This document shows, piece by piece, positions 15,989-23,149 of a DNA stretch of 40,729 nt. The position numbers and the translations under genes are program-made. The stretch's first letter is position 1. The number at the start of each line of letters is the position of its first letter. Origin of the DNA: Chloroflexota bacterium (GTDB lineage Bacteria; Chloroflexota; Dehalococcoidia; SHYB01); the NCBI GenBank assembly GCA_022572465.1, contig JACZVV010000015.1, positions 1-40,729 on the forward strand. The letters are read 5' to 3'. The notes under the pieces are model-generated. The model was not told the DNA's origin, did no database searches, and saw nothing but the letters and a program-made list of their open reading frames with translations.

Positions 15989-16930
15989 ATGAGCCCCAAC
16001 GGACCGACCTTCGGAATCCAGGTGGCCGACGACGGGATGCGCTGGCCCGAGCTGCTGGAGATCTTTAAGGCAGCCGAAGACTGTGGCTTCGAGAGCGCCT
16101 GGACCCCCGACCACTACGTCACCACGCCCGATGCCGTCCTTCCGGACCCCAAGTCCGATCTTCTGGACGGGTGGTTGGTCCTGGGCGCGCTGGCCCAGGC
16201 GACGTCGCGCATCCGTCTGGGCCCTCTGGTGACTGGCAACCTGTTCCGCCATCCAGCCGTTCTGGCGAAGATGGGCGCCACGCTGGACCACATCAGCGGC
16301 GGGCGGCTGGAGTTCGGGATCGGCGCCGGGTGGTTCGAGTTCGAGCACACCGCCCTGGGCCTGCCATTCCCCCGGCCCGGCGAGCGACTCCGGCGTCTGG
16401 AAGAGGCTATCCAGGTCGTCAAGGCGCTGTGGACCCAGGACGAGGCGACGTTCCAGGGCGAGTTCTACACTCTCAACGCGGCGCCGGCGATGCCCAAGCC
16501 GGTGCAAAAGCCTTGGCCGCCCATCGTCATCGGCGCCCAGGGCGAGAAGGTTGCCTTACGAATCGTGGCCCAGCACGCCGACCATTGGAACACCTACACG
16601 TCCGTCGATCGAATCGGCAAGAAGGTCCAGGCGTTCGAGGCCCACTGCGCCGCCGTTGGACGGGACCCCGGAGAGGTCAAACGATCGCTGATGATCCCCG
16701 CCTATCTGTGGGAGACACCCGAGGTTAACGCCAAGATCCAGCGGTGGACCCAGATGGTGCGAACCACGCCGGAGCAGGCCCGGCTGTGGTTTCTCATGGG
16801 AGACAAGCGCGAGATCCAGGAGCGGATCGACGGGTACGTCCGCCACGGCATCCAGCTCATCATTATTCAGCTCGACCCGCCGTCGCAAGGCGTGGAGACA
16901 GTCCGCGAGTTCGCCCGCCGGTTCATGTAG
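15989..16930 (+). CDS. LLM class F420-dependent oxidoreductase
   Basis: The 313-residue protein starts at an ATG with AAGGAGG upstream. LLM landmarks are FKAAEDCGFESAWTPDHYV, TSRIRLGPLVTGNLFRHPAV, ISGGRLEFGIGAGW and MPKPVQKPWPPIVIGAQG. The overall layout is closest to the F420-dependent subgroup (TIGR03560-like), which oxidises or reduces small carbonyl or ring substrates using F420. An extended -10 sequence (TGCTAGAAT at 15920-15928) lies upstream. The gene stands alone, convergent with the MFS transporter 52 bp away. The substrate is unknown. Confidence 0.9.
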   Translation: MSPNGPTFGIQVADDGMRWPELLEIFKAAEDCGFESAWTPDHYVTTPDAVLPDPKSDLLDGWLVLGALAQATSRIRLGPLVTGNLFRHPAVLAKMGATLDHISGGRLEFGIGAGWFEFEHTALGLPFPRPGERLRRLEEAIQVVKALWTQDEATFQGEFYTLNAAPAMPKPVQKPWPPIVIGAQGEKVALRIVAQHADHWNTYTSVDRIGKKVQAFEAHCAAVGRDPGEVKRSLMIPAYLWETPEVNAKIQRWTQMVRTTPEQARLWFLMGDKREIQERIDGYVRHGIQLIIIQLDPPSQGVETVREFARRFM

Positions 16931-16981
16931 CGTCGCCAGCCGATGGCCATGTCCGGTCGGGCGATGCCCCGGCGCCCCGGC

Positions 16982-18250
16982 TCAGCTCGCCGTCGCCATG
17001 GCGACGGCGCCTCGGGCGTACAGCTGCCGCAGCGCCTCCTTGGAAACGCTGAAGCCGATAATGCCCACGAACAGGAGCCCCGGCGCGATGAGCAGCACGG
17101 GGGCGCCGACGGTGTCGGCCAGAGCGCCGTTGGCCAGGTTGAAGGAAGCCATCATCCCGCCGATGTGCCACAGGTAGATGCTCATGACCCGGCCCCGAAT
17201 GGCGTCGGGGACGATGGCCTGAAGAAACGTTGCGGTCAGGGCCATGAACGCCGCTTGCGATCCGCCCATCAACGCCGCGGACGCCAACGCCGGCACGAGA
17301 CTCGTGGAGACCGCCAGGCCCAGGGGGGCTACGCCGCTGGCCAGCCCGGTCAACAGCAGCAGGCGGCCTCGAGTCTGAGGACTCTGGATCGTCGCCAGGC
17401 TCAGCACGCCGACCAGCGCCCCCGCCCCGACGGCCATCATCAGGTAGCTGAACCCGGCGTCGCCGCCGCCCAGTTTCTCGGCCGAAAGCACGGGCAGCAA
17501 CGACTCGAAAGACATGGTCAGAGCGCAGTGCAGGAAGATCACCACCACCAGGGGAAGGACCAGGGGATGCGAATAGACGTAGCGCATTCCCACCAGGAAG
17601 TTTTGAACACCGCTCTTCGTCCGGTCCATTTCGCCCGTCGACGACGTCCGAATTCGGAGCGTCAGAAGCATGGCCAGCGCATAGAAGCCGGTGCAGAGGA
17701 TGAACGCCGGCCCCGCGCCGCTGGTCGCCAGCAGCGGAGCGATGAGCCCGGCGCCGACGAGACGCGAGCCGTGGAGCGTGGCGGCGTTCAGGGCGATGGC
17801 GTTGAGCAGACGCTCTCGGGGGACCACGTTGGGCAACAGAGCCTGGGTCACCGGCATCTGGGCGGCCCGGGCAATCCCGTTGGCGAAGGCAAACACGACC
17901 AGCGTCCAGGGTTCGATCAGGCCGGTCAGCGCCAGGATCGCCAGGCCGGCGACCTGAACAAACTGGATGGCGTAGGCCAAGGTCAGAAGCCGCCGCCGCT
18001 CGAATCGGTCGGCGAGAAATCCCGCCACCGGCGGCACGAGAAAGAGTGGGATCATCGCGGCGAAGGTCGTGAGGCCCACCCACAACGAGGAGCCGGAGAG
18101 CTCGAAGACCAGCCAGCCTCGGGCGACGATCAACGCCCACGCCGCGGACCCCCCGGATAGGCTGCTCGCCCAGAGGTAGCGAAAGTCGGAGTGCTGGAGG
18201 GCCGGCAAATACCGGTCCGCCATCATTCTCCGCCAACCGTGGTTGCTCAT
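16982..18250 (-). CDS. Major facilitator superfamily transporter (drug/proton antiporter-like)
   Basis: The 422-residue protein has about 12 hydrophobic helices. Loop motifs include GFLADRFERRRLLTLA between helices 2 and 3 (the conserved MFS loop) and RGRVMSIYLWHIGG in the second half. It resembles the enterobactin/macrolide exporter-like MFS group (MFS_3). It is likely a proton-coupled efflux protein in the cytoplasmic membrane. The start at 18250 lacks an obvious ribosome-binding site, and Met9/Met10 (18226/18223) are alternatives, with GGCGGAGA just before them. The gene lies behind an SDR gene on the same strand, but 296 bp of repeat-rich DNA separates them. Confidence 0.9.
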   Translation of the reverse strand: MSNHGWRRMMADRYLPALQHSDFRYLWASSLSGGSAAWALIVARGWLVFELSGSSLWVGLTTFAAMIPLFLVPPVAGFLADRFERRRLLTLAYAIQFVQVAGLAILALTGLIEPWTLVVFAFANGIARAAQMPVTQALLPNVVPRERLLNAIALNAATLHGSRLVGAGLIAPLLATSGAGPAFILCTGFYALAMLLTLRIRTSSTGEMDRTKSGVQNFLVGMRYVYSHPLVLPLVVVIFLHCALTMSFESLLPVLSAEKLGGGDAGFSYLMMAVGAGALVGVLSLATIQSPQTRGRLLLLTGLASGVAPLGLAVSTSLVPALASAALMGGSQAAFMALTATFLQAIVPDAIRGRVMSIYLWHIGGMMASFNLANGALADTVGAPVLLIAPGLLFVGIIGFSVSKEALRQLYARGAVAMATAS

Positions 18251-18282
18251 CGAGTGTAGGGGTGCCGCTCCTCAATCATTTC

Positions 18283-18507
18283 GGCCCAGCGGGCGGCTGA
18301 GCCGCATCGGCATTTTCGGCCCAGCGAGCGGCTGAGCCGCATCAGCTTTTCGGCCCAGCGGGCGGCTGAACCGCATCGGCATTTTCGGCCCAGCGAGCGG
18401 CTGAGCCGCATCAGCATTTCGGCCCAGCGGGCGGCTGAGCCGCATCAGCATTTTCGGCCCAGCGGGCGGCTGAGCCGCATCAGCATTTTCGGCCCAGCGG
18501 GCACACG
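18283..18507. repeat. Tandem array of 34-35 bp palindromic units
   Basis: Six full units begin at 18283, 18318, 18352, 18387, 18421 and 18456; a seventh, truncated unit begins at 18491. The spacings are 35, 34, 35, 34, 35 and 35 bp. Each unit carries the 13-bp palindrome GCGGCTGAGCCGC (one copy reads GCGGCTGAACCGC), then CATCGGC or CATCAGC and a short T run. A GCGGGC versus GCGAGC difference largely alternates between units, which suggests that two-unit blocks were duplicated. There are no unique spacers, so this is not CRISPR. Related units occur at 34.33 kb. The array lies between an SDR stop and an MFS start. Confidence 0.9.
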
Positions 18508-18546
18508 CCGACGATCAAGCCCGCCAGGACACGTTTCGCCCCGTGT

Positions 18547-19308
18547 CTAGGGCATGTAGCTGCCGCCGTTGACGTGGATCGTCATCCCCGTGACCTGGTC
18601 CGAGTGGGGTCCGCAGTAGTAAAGGACCGCCGCCGCGATCTCCTCGGGCCACGCCAGGCGCACTGGCGTTGTCACCACGCCCGAGGTGCGAGCCTCCTCC
18701 TCTTGGAGCTCAAGCGTGCCATAGGCAGCCTCCACCATCGGCGTCACGGTGGTGCCCGGGGCGACGTTGTTCACCGTGATCCCGTATTGGGCCGCCTCGA
18801 CGGCCAGGACCCGCGAGAAGGCCAGCATGCCGCCTTTGGCCGCCGAATAGGGGCCGACCCCGGCACGCCCCCGAAAGGCGGCCCGCGAGATGGTGTTGAC
18901 GATCCTCCCCCAACCCTGCTGGATCATCGATTCCATCACCGCCTGCGAGCAGAGGAACATGCTCTTCAGGTGCACCGAGACCACGCGGTCCCACACCGCT
19001 TCGTCCAGGTCCCGGACCGGACCGCCGGCGCCGATCCCAGCGTTGTTCACCAGGATGTCGATCTTGCCGAACCGGGTGGTCCCTTCCGCCACGATCTTCC
19101 GGACCTGGCTCTTGACCGACGTATCGGTGGCCAACGTCAGGGCCTCGCGGCCCAGGGCTTTGACCTCCCCCGCTACCCTCTCGCCCGCCGCCGCATCGAT
19201 ATCGGCGACGACGATGTCCGCCCCTTCCTGCGCCAGCATCAAGGCACAGGCCCGGCCGATGCCGCTGCCCCCTCCCGTGACCATGGCCACGTGTCCCTCG
19301 ACCCGCAT
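18547..19308 (-). CDS. Short-chain dehydrogenase/reductase (FabG-like)
   Basis: The ATG at 19308 follows GGGAGGG; the longer frame to 19371 is not needed. The 253 residues contain TGGGSGIG (cofactor loop), ADIDAA with an acidic residue after strand 2 (NAD preference), NNAG, Ser in NTISRAAF and YSAAK (catalytic Tyr and Lys). The terminus TGMTIHVNGGSYMP is typical of the 3-oxoacyl-ACP reductase-like group. Secondary-alcohol or ketone redox chemistry is likely; the substrate is unknown. The next gene downstream on the same strand is the MFS transporter, beyond the tandem repeat array. Confidence 0.91.
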   Translation of the reverse strand: MRVEGHVAMVTGGGSGIGRACALMLAQEGADIVVADIDAAAGERVAGEVKALGREALTLATDTSVKSQVRKIVAEGTTRFGKIDILVNNAGIGAGGPVRDLDEAVWDRVVSVHLKSMFLCSQAVMESMIQQGWGRIVNTISRAAFRGRAGVGPYSAAKGGMLAFSRVLAVEAAQYGITVNNVAPGTTVTPMVEAAYGTLELQEEEARTSGVVTTPVRLAWPEEIAAAVLYYCGPHSDQVTGMTIHVNGGSYMP

Positions 19309-19483
19309 GTCCGCCCTCCCGAAAGTGTTGAGATGCGCCACTCTTGTACCATTGGGCCCATGGCCTGTCAACGCAGTCGCCTTCAGGTAGCCGGCCCGCC
19401 CTCAGGCCCGGTGCGGCCAGCGGCGCGGCACGGTACACTGGGCAAAGCCGATCGGCACGCTCACGTTGCTGCAAGGGGGACCC

Positions 19484-20101
19484 ATGACCATAAGCCAACG
19501 GATGTTCGCGATGGTGTACGACCGGCTCATGGCCCGGGCCGAGAGGAGTGTTTACCCCAAGTATCGCTCCTTCGTTGCGGGCGAGGCCAAAGGCAAGGTG
19601 CTGGAGGTCGGGGCCGGAACCGGAGTAAATCTGCGTTACTATCCCAAAGACGTTTCCCTCACCATCGTCGAGCCCAACCCCCACATGCTGCGGCGGCTCA
19701 ACCGAAGGGCCCAGGAAGTCGACGTGACGTTCGAAGCCCACGGATCGGCCGCCGAGGGGCTCCCGTTCCCCGATCGCAGTTTCGATACCGTGGTCGCCAC
19801 GTTGGTGCTGTGCAGCGTCGCCGACCCCGCCAAGGGTCTGCAAGAGATTCGGCGGGTCCTGGTCGACGGCGGCGAGCTACGATTTATCGAGCATGTCCGC
19901 TCGGCGACCTCCGGTTGGGCCCGGGTCCAAAACTGGATGACGCCATTGTGGAGCTGGGCCGCCCAGGGCTGCCACCCGAACCGGGACACCGTCTCGATCG
20001 TGCGCGAATCGGGGTTGGAGCCCGTCGAGATCAAGACCTTCTCCTTTGGTCCTTACCCCACAAGGCCCCACGTCGCCGGCGTCGCACGCCGCGTCGACTG
20101 A
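19484..20101 (+). CDS. Class I SAM-dependent methyltransferase
   Basis: The ATG at 19484 has AAGGGGGA at 19473-19480. The 205-residue product has motif I VLEVGAGTGVNLRYYP (SAM glycine loop), acidic Glu in TIVEPNPHM after strand 2, FDTVVATLVLCSVADP as motif II/post-II, and RVLVDGGELRFIEHV as motif III. It matches the Methyltransf_11/UbiE-like group. N-terminal YDRLMARAERSVYPKYRS is helical. The methyl acceptor cannot be told from sequence; lipid or quinone substrates are common in this group. It is divergent from the SDR gene by about 175 bp and stands alone. Confidence 0.9.
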   Translation: MTISQRMFAMVYDRLMARAERSVYPKYRSFVAGEAKGKVLEVGAGTGVNLRYYPKDVSLTIVEPNPHMLRRLNRRAQEVDVTFEAHGSAAEGLPFPDRSFDTVVATLVLCSVADPAKGLQEIRRVLVDGGELRFIEHVRSATSGWARVQNWMTPLWSWAAQGCHPNRDTVSIVRESGLEPVEIKTFSFGPYPTRPHVAGVARRVD

Positions 20102-20690
20102 GCCGCCGGGCTCGGCGTCCTCCATCCGTTGACCCAGCGCAACGCCGCCGCGTATGATAACGCCATCGACAGCAACCGTAGCCCGCACACCGCGCCTCGG
20201 ACCATGGATACGAAAATGCGCCATGCACTCTCACTGATGCGCCGGGTCGTCTGGCTCGTCAACTGGGTCAACGGGACCGAGAAGCTGAGACCCCGCGTCT
20301 CCACGCGCCTCCATCCCTTGGACTACCGGATGGTCCAGAACCCCTTGGTCCGTTGAGACGATGAGATGGTCGCCGTGAGCGGCATCTACGAAATCGCCGG
20401 CCTTCAGCCCCACCACCGATAGTAAGACCCGCCCCGCAATCACCCCCGAGGTATCCTGGGGCGGCCTCCCACCCGCTACCCCTTAGTGCCTTCGTGGCGA
20501 ATCCCCTCCCACCCGCTACCCCTTCGTGTCTTCGTGCCTTTGTGGTGAATCCCCTCCTGCTCAGGCGCTTGACTGGACCATCCATCGCGGCCTAGTATCG
20601 AGCCCTGAGTCCGAGACGGTCCGAAAAGAGCGGACGGTTGGCTGGACCCGTCAGAGCGCGGCCATGCCGGCCGCGGACCGGGAGGCGCCG
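20102..20690. other. Intergenic region with a duplicated repeat but no credible gene
   Basis: The 589 bp between the methyltransferase and crotonase genes contain several small open frames on both strands, none with a ribosome-binding site, a recognisable domain or a consistent codon pattern. A minus-strand frame (20231-20443) reads fairly smoothly in its first half (GLKAGDFVDAAHGDHLIVST) and might be an eroded gene fragment, but no family is recognised. The right part holds the direct repeat described separately. Confidence 0.5.
20467..20554. repeat. Two-copy direct repeat of a widespread dispersed intergenic sequence
   Basis: Copy 1 is 20467-20506 and copy 2 is 20507-20554. They share TCCCACCCGCTACCCCTT, then a CTTCGTG-rich part, and end GAATCCCC; copy 2 has an extra internal CTTCGTGTCTTCGTG block. 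Read on the other strand, the repeat encodes the phantom string FTTKARRHEG, which appears in many spurious ORFs in environmental bacteria. Confidence 0.8.
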
Positions 20691-21506
20691 ATGGCAAACG
20701 ATGAGCTGCTGTACGAGGTGAGCGACCGAGTGGCGACCGTCACCTTGAACCGGCCCGACGCCCTCAACGCCTTGACGCAGTCCATGCTCGACGAATTCGA
20801 CCGGATATGGGACCAGGTCGACCAGGACGACGAAGTCCGCGTGGTGGTGGTGACCGGCGCTGGACGTGGCTTTTGCTCCGGCATCGATCTCAAGCAGACC
20901 AACATGGCGGATCAGAAGCGACGGCGTCCCAGTTTCGACTACGCCAACCAGTGGATCGCTCGGCTGCAGCGCGTCACCACGCCGACCATCGCCGCGGTCA
21001 ACGGCGCGGCCGTCGGCGGCGGCCTGGGGCTGGCCCTGGGCTGCGATATACGCATCGCCTCGGACCGCGCCCGCTTCTCCGCCATCTTCGCCAACATCGG
21101 CATGCCCGTGCTCGACGGCGTGGGCGGCATGCTCCCCCGGACCGTGGGGTTGTCCAAGGCCCTGGAGCTCATCTTCACCGCCGACATCATCGACGCCGCC
21201 GAGGCGCAGCGCATCGGCCTGGTGAGCTACACCGTTCCCCACGACGAGCTGATGGACCGATCGTTGGAGCTGGCCCGCAAGATTGCCGCCGGGCCGCCGA
21301 TGGCGTTGGCCATGTCCAAGCACGTGGTCTACAACTCCCTGGGCCGCGGCTACGTCGACCACCTCGTCTACCAGAACCTGGCGATCGTGGCCAACGCCAC
21401 CTACGCCAGTCACGACATCGCCGAGGGCGGCCAGGCGTTCCGGGAGCGGCGCAAGCCCGAGTTCCGCGGTCTGATGGCCGACGACGGCGGCGTCGCTCCC
21501 CAGTAG
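20691..21506 (+). CDS. Crotonase-fold (enoyl-CoA hydratase/isomerase family) enzyme
   Basis: The ATG at 20691 has GGAGG at 20681-20685 and gives 271 residues. The crotonase core is clear: ATVTLNRPDALNALTQSM, oxyanion-hole loops GRGFCSGIDLK and AAVNGAAVGGGLGLALGCDI, and GMPVLDGVGGMLPRTVG. In enoyl-CoA hydratase two catalytic Glu lie in GGGCEL and in the PE-I segment; here these positions read GGGLGL and FANIG, so both are absent. Asp142 in VLDGVGG could act as the acid/base, as in PaaG-like or dienoyl-CoA isomerases. An isomerase, hydrolase or ring-opening role fits better than plain hydration. Confidence 0.9.
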   Translation: MANDELLYEVSDRVATVTLNRPDALNALTQSMLDEFDRIWDQVDQDDEVRVVVVTGAGRGFCSGIDLKQTNMADQKRRRPSFDYANQWIARLQRVTTPTIAAVNGAAVGGGLGLALGCDIRIASDRARFSAIFANIGMPVLDGVGGMLPRTVGLSKALELIFTADIIDAAEAQRIGLVSYTVPHDELMDRSLELARKIAAGPPMALAMSKHVVYNSLGRGYVDHLVYQNLAIVANATYASHDIAEGGQAFRERRKPEFRGLMADDGGVAPQ

Positions 21507-21518
21507 GCCAAGCCGGCG

Positions 21519-21720
21519 ATGGGAAAGCTTGTTTGGCCCGCAATCCTGATCGCGATGATCGCGACGCCGAGGCCCCTGCCCACGGCCATCCCCACGAGCA
21601 CGCCGCCGGGGATCGTCGGCTCAGGGACTCGCCGTCGATGCCGAAGGGAGCGTCTACGTGGCCGGCTTCCGCGCCAACCGCGTCCAGAAGTTTCGAGGGT
21701 CGGGACCTTGGTCGCCGTAA
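21519..21720 (+). pseudogene. Remnant of a secreted NHL-repeat protein
   Basis: An ATG at 21519 begins a signal-peptide-like sequence (MGKLVWPAILIAMIAT) and a Thr/Pro linker (PTAIPTSTPPG). After about 21625 this frame degenerates, while the next frame over reads LAVDAEGSVYVAGFRANRVQ, a good NHL beta-propeller blade, then ends at TAA 21718-21720. The two pieces fit a secreted NHL-repeat protein that lost its middle by a deletion with a frame change. No ribosome-binding site is obvious. It could also be a chance arrangement. Confidence 0.5.
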
Positions 21721-21757
21721 ACCGCGCCCGCATGATATAGAATATCTGCTTCCAGCC

Positions 21758-22423
21758 ATGTGTGGACGGTTCACCCTCACCAGCGATCTGCGAGCGTTAG
21801 AGCTTCGGTTCAACTTCCGAGGCGCCGACCTCGATTACACGCCGCGCTACAACGTCGCTCCGACCCAGGAGGCGCTCACCGTGGTGCGCGACGGAGAGAA
21901 CCGGGCCGAGTACATGCGGTGGGGCCTGGTCCCGTTCTGGGCCAAGGATCCGGCCATCGGCAGCCGAATGATCAACGCCCGCGCCGAGGGGATCGCCGAA
22001 AAACCCGCCTTCCGCAACGCCTTCAAGAAGCGGCGCTGCCTCATCCTGGCCGACGGATTCTACGAGTGGCGCAAGGAAGGCAAGACCAAGACGCCGATGC
22101 GCATCGTCCTCAAGTCGCGGGAGCCTTTTGCCTTCGCCGGTCTGTGGGAGTCCTGGAAGGCCCCGGACGGTGAGTCGTTGCACTCGTGTACTATAGCCAC
22201 CACCACGCCTAACGAGCTGATCGCCTCGATCCACAACCGCATGCCGGTCATCCTATCGGAGGAAGCCGAGCGCATCTGGCTCGATCCGGAGCAGCATGAC
22301 GCAGGCGTGCTTAACGACGTGCTGATCCCCTTTCCCGCCGGCTCGATGGAAGCCTACCAGGTCTCCGACACGATGAACTCGGCTCGCAACGACACGCCCG
22401 AGTGCGTACAGCCGGTGCCGTGA
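21758..22423 (+). CDS. yedK: SOS response-associated peptidase, YedK/HMCES (SRAP) family
   Basis: The 221-residue protein begins MCGRFTLT, so after Met removal Cys2 is the N-terminal residue that forms a thiazolidine link with abasic sites in single-stranded DNA. Asn74 (MINARAE), Glu103 (ADGFYEWRK) and His159 (SIHNRMPVIL) correspond to the active-site residues of E. coli YedK, and the length is standard. SRAP proteins protect abasic sites at replication forks. A TATAGAAT element at 21736-21743 lies just upstream and would give a very short leader. The stop overlaps the start of the lipoprotein gene (TGATG), so the two are co-translated. No LexA box is obvious. Confidence 0.95.
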   Translation: MCGRFTLTSDLRALELRFNFRGADLDYTPRYNVAPTQEALTVVRDGENRAEYMRWGLVPFWAKDPAIGSRMINARAEGIAEKPAFRNAFKKRRCLILADGFYEWRKEGKTKTPMRIVLKSREPFAFAGLWESWKAPDGESLHSCTIATTTPNELIASIHNRMPVILSEEAERIWLDPEQHDAGVLNDVLIPFPAGSMEAYQVSDTMNSARNDTPECVQPVP

Positions 22424-23094
22424 TGCCCCGGTGGCGCCCAGCGGCGGCCCTCGCCGCTCTCACCATCGCCGTGTTGCTGGTCCTCGCGGCCTGCAACCGC
22501 CCCACCCGGCCCCCACCGCCGACGATACCGACCGAGGGGTTCGAGACCCGGATAGACGAGAAACGGGGCTTCTCGATCGTCTACCCCCGAGCATGGGAGA
22601 GGGTTTCGACGACCTATATCCGAGAGGCCGTGTTTCGAGCGACACTGCGAGCCCAGCTCCAGCGGCGGGGCCTCACCGAAGAAGAGGCGGAGGATGCGGC
22701 CGACGGCCTCGATATGCCGTTCCTGGCCAACCGACGGGGGATCGACGACCCGGCCCCGCTCTTCATCGTGGTGGTCGGTGACGCCGGCGCCCCTCCATTT
22801 CAGCTTTGGTCCGAGATGGCTCCGGCACCGGATGGATTCGACGGCGGCGAGCTTCGTTCCCGGGAGGAGCTGACCGTCGACGGACGCCCGGCCGTGCTGA
22901 CGGAGTTGGCGAGCACGCGCGAGGACCTCCGCCGCTTCACGCTGGCGCTGTTGATGGTCAGCGACGGCGACCGCGCCTGGTCGCTTCACTGCCAGGCGGC
23001 GGTTCGTGATCAGGAGCTGGCGCGAGTGGAATGCCGTCAGATCATCGACTCGTTCCGCTTGCTGGAGCCGCTGTCTCCAGCGCCCGACAGCTAA
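22423..23094 (+). CDS. Predicted lipoprotein of unknown function
   Basis: The 223-residue protein starts at an ATG overlapping the yedK stop. Residues 1-25 form a lipoprotein signal (LAALTIAVLLVLAAC) with the lipobox Leu-Ala-Ala-Cys and a lipidated Cys near residue 24. A Pro-rich linker (RPPPPTIPTEG) follows, then a globular domain with FSIVYPRAWERV and a C-terminal REQ-type segment (CRQIIDSFRLLE). The FSIxYPxxW block and the terminal IIDSFR helix resemble the PsbP/DUF1795-like fold seen in many small lipoproteins. It is likely outside the membrane. Coupling to a DNA-repair gene is unexpected and may be coincidental. Confidence 0.85.
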   Translation: MPRWRPAAALAALTIAVLLVLAACNRPTRPPPPTIPTEGFETRIDEKRGFSIVYPRAWERVSTTYIREAVFRATLRAQLQRRGLTEEEAEDAADGLDMPFLANRRGIDDPAPLFIVVVGDAGAPPFQLWSEMAPAPDGFDGGELRSREELTVDGRPAVLTELASTREDLRRFTLALLMVSDGDRAWSLHCQAAVRDQELARVECRQIIDSFRLLEPLSPAPDS

Positions 23095-23100
23095 ACGCCA

Positions 23101-23143
23101 TTCCGAAATCCCCTCTCGCTTGAAGTGTGAGGGGATTTCGGAA
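23101..23143. terminator. Bidirectional hairpin terminator
   Basis: TTCCGAAATCCCCTC (23101-23115) is a perfect 15-bp inverse complement of 23129-23143, with a 13-nt loop. It lies between the converging lipoprotein and M20 genes, 7 bp past the first stop. A-rich and T-rich ends flank the stem only weakly, so it may work by stem strength. Confidence 0.85.
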
Positions 23144-23149
23144 GAGTAG

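Noticed and set aside
18283-18507. Possible CRISPR array
   Set aside because: The 34-35 bp units abut directly with no unique spacers, and no cas genes are present.
20231-20443. 70-aa minus-strand open frame in the 20.1-20.7 kb gap
   Set aside because: Part of it reads smoothly, but no ribosome-binding site or family supports it; kept only as a note in the gap entry.
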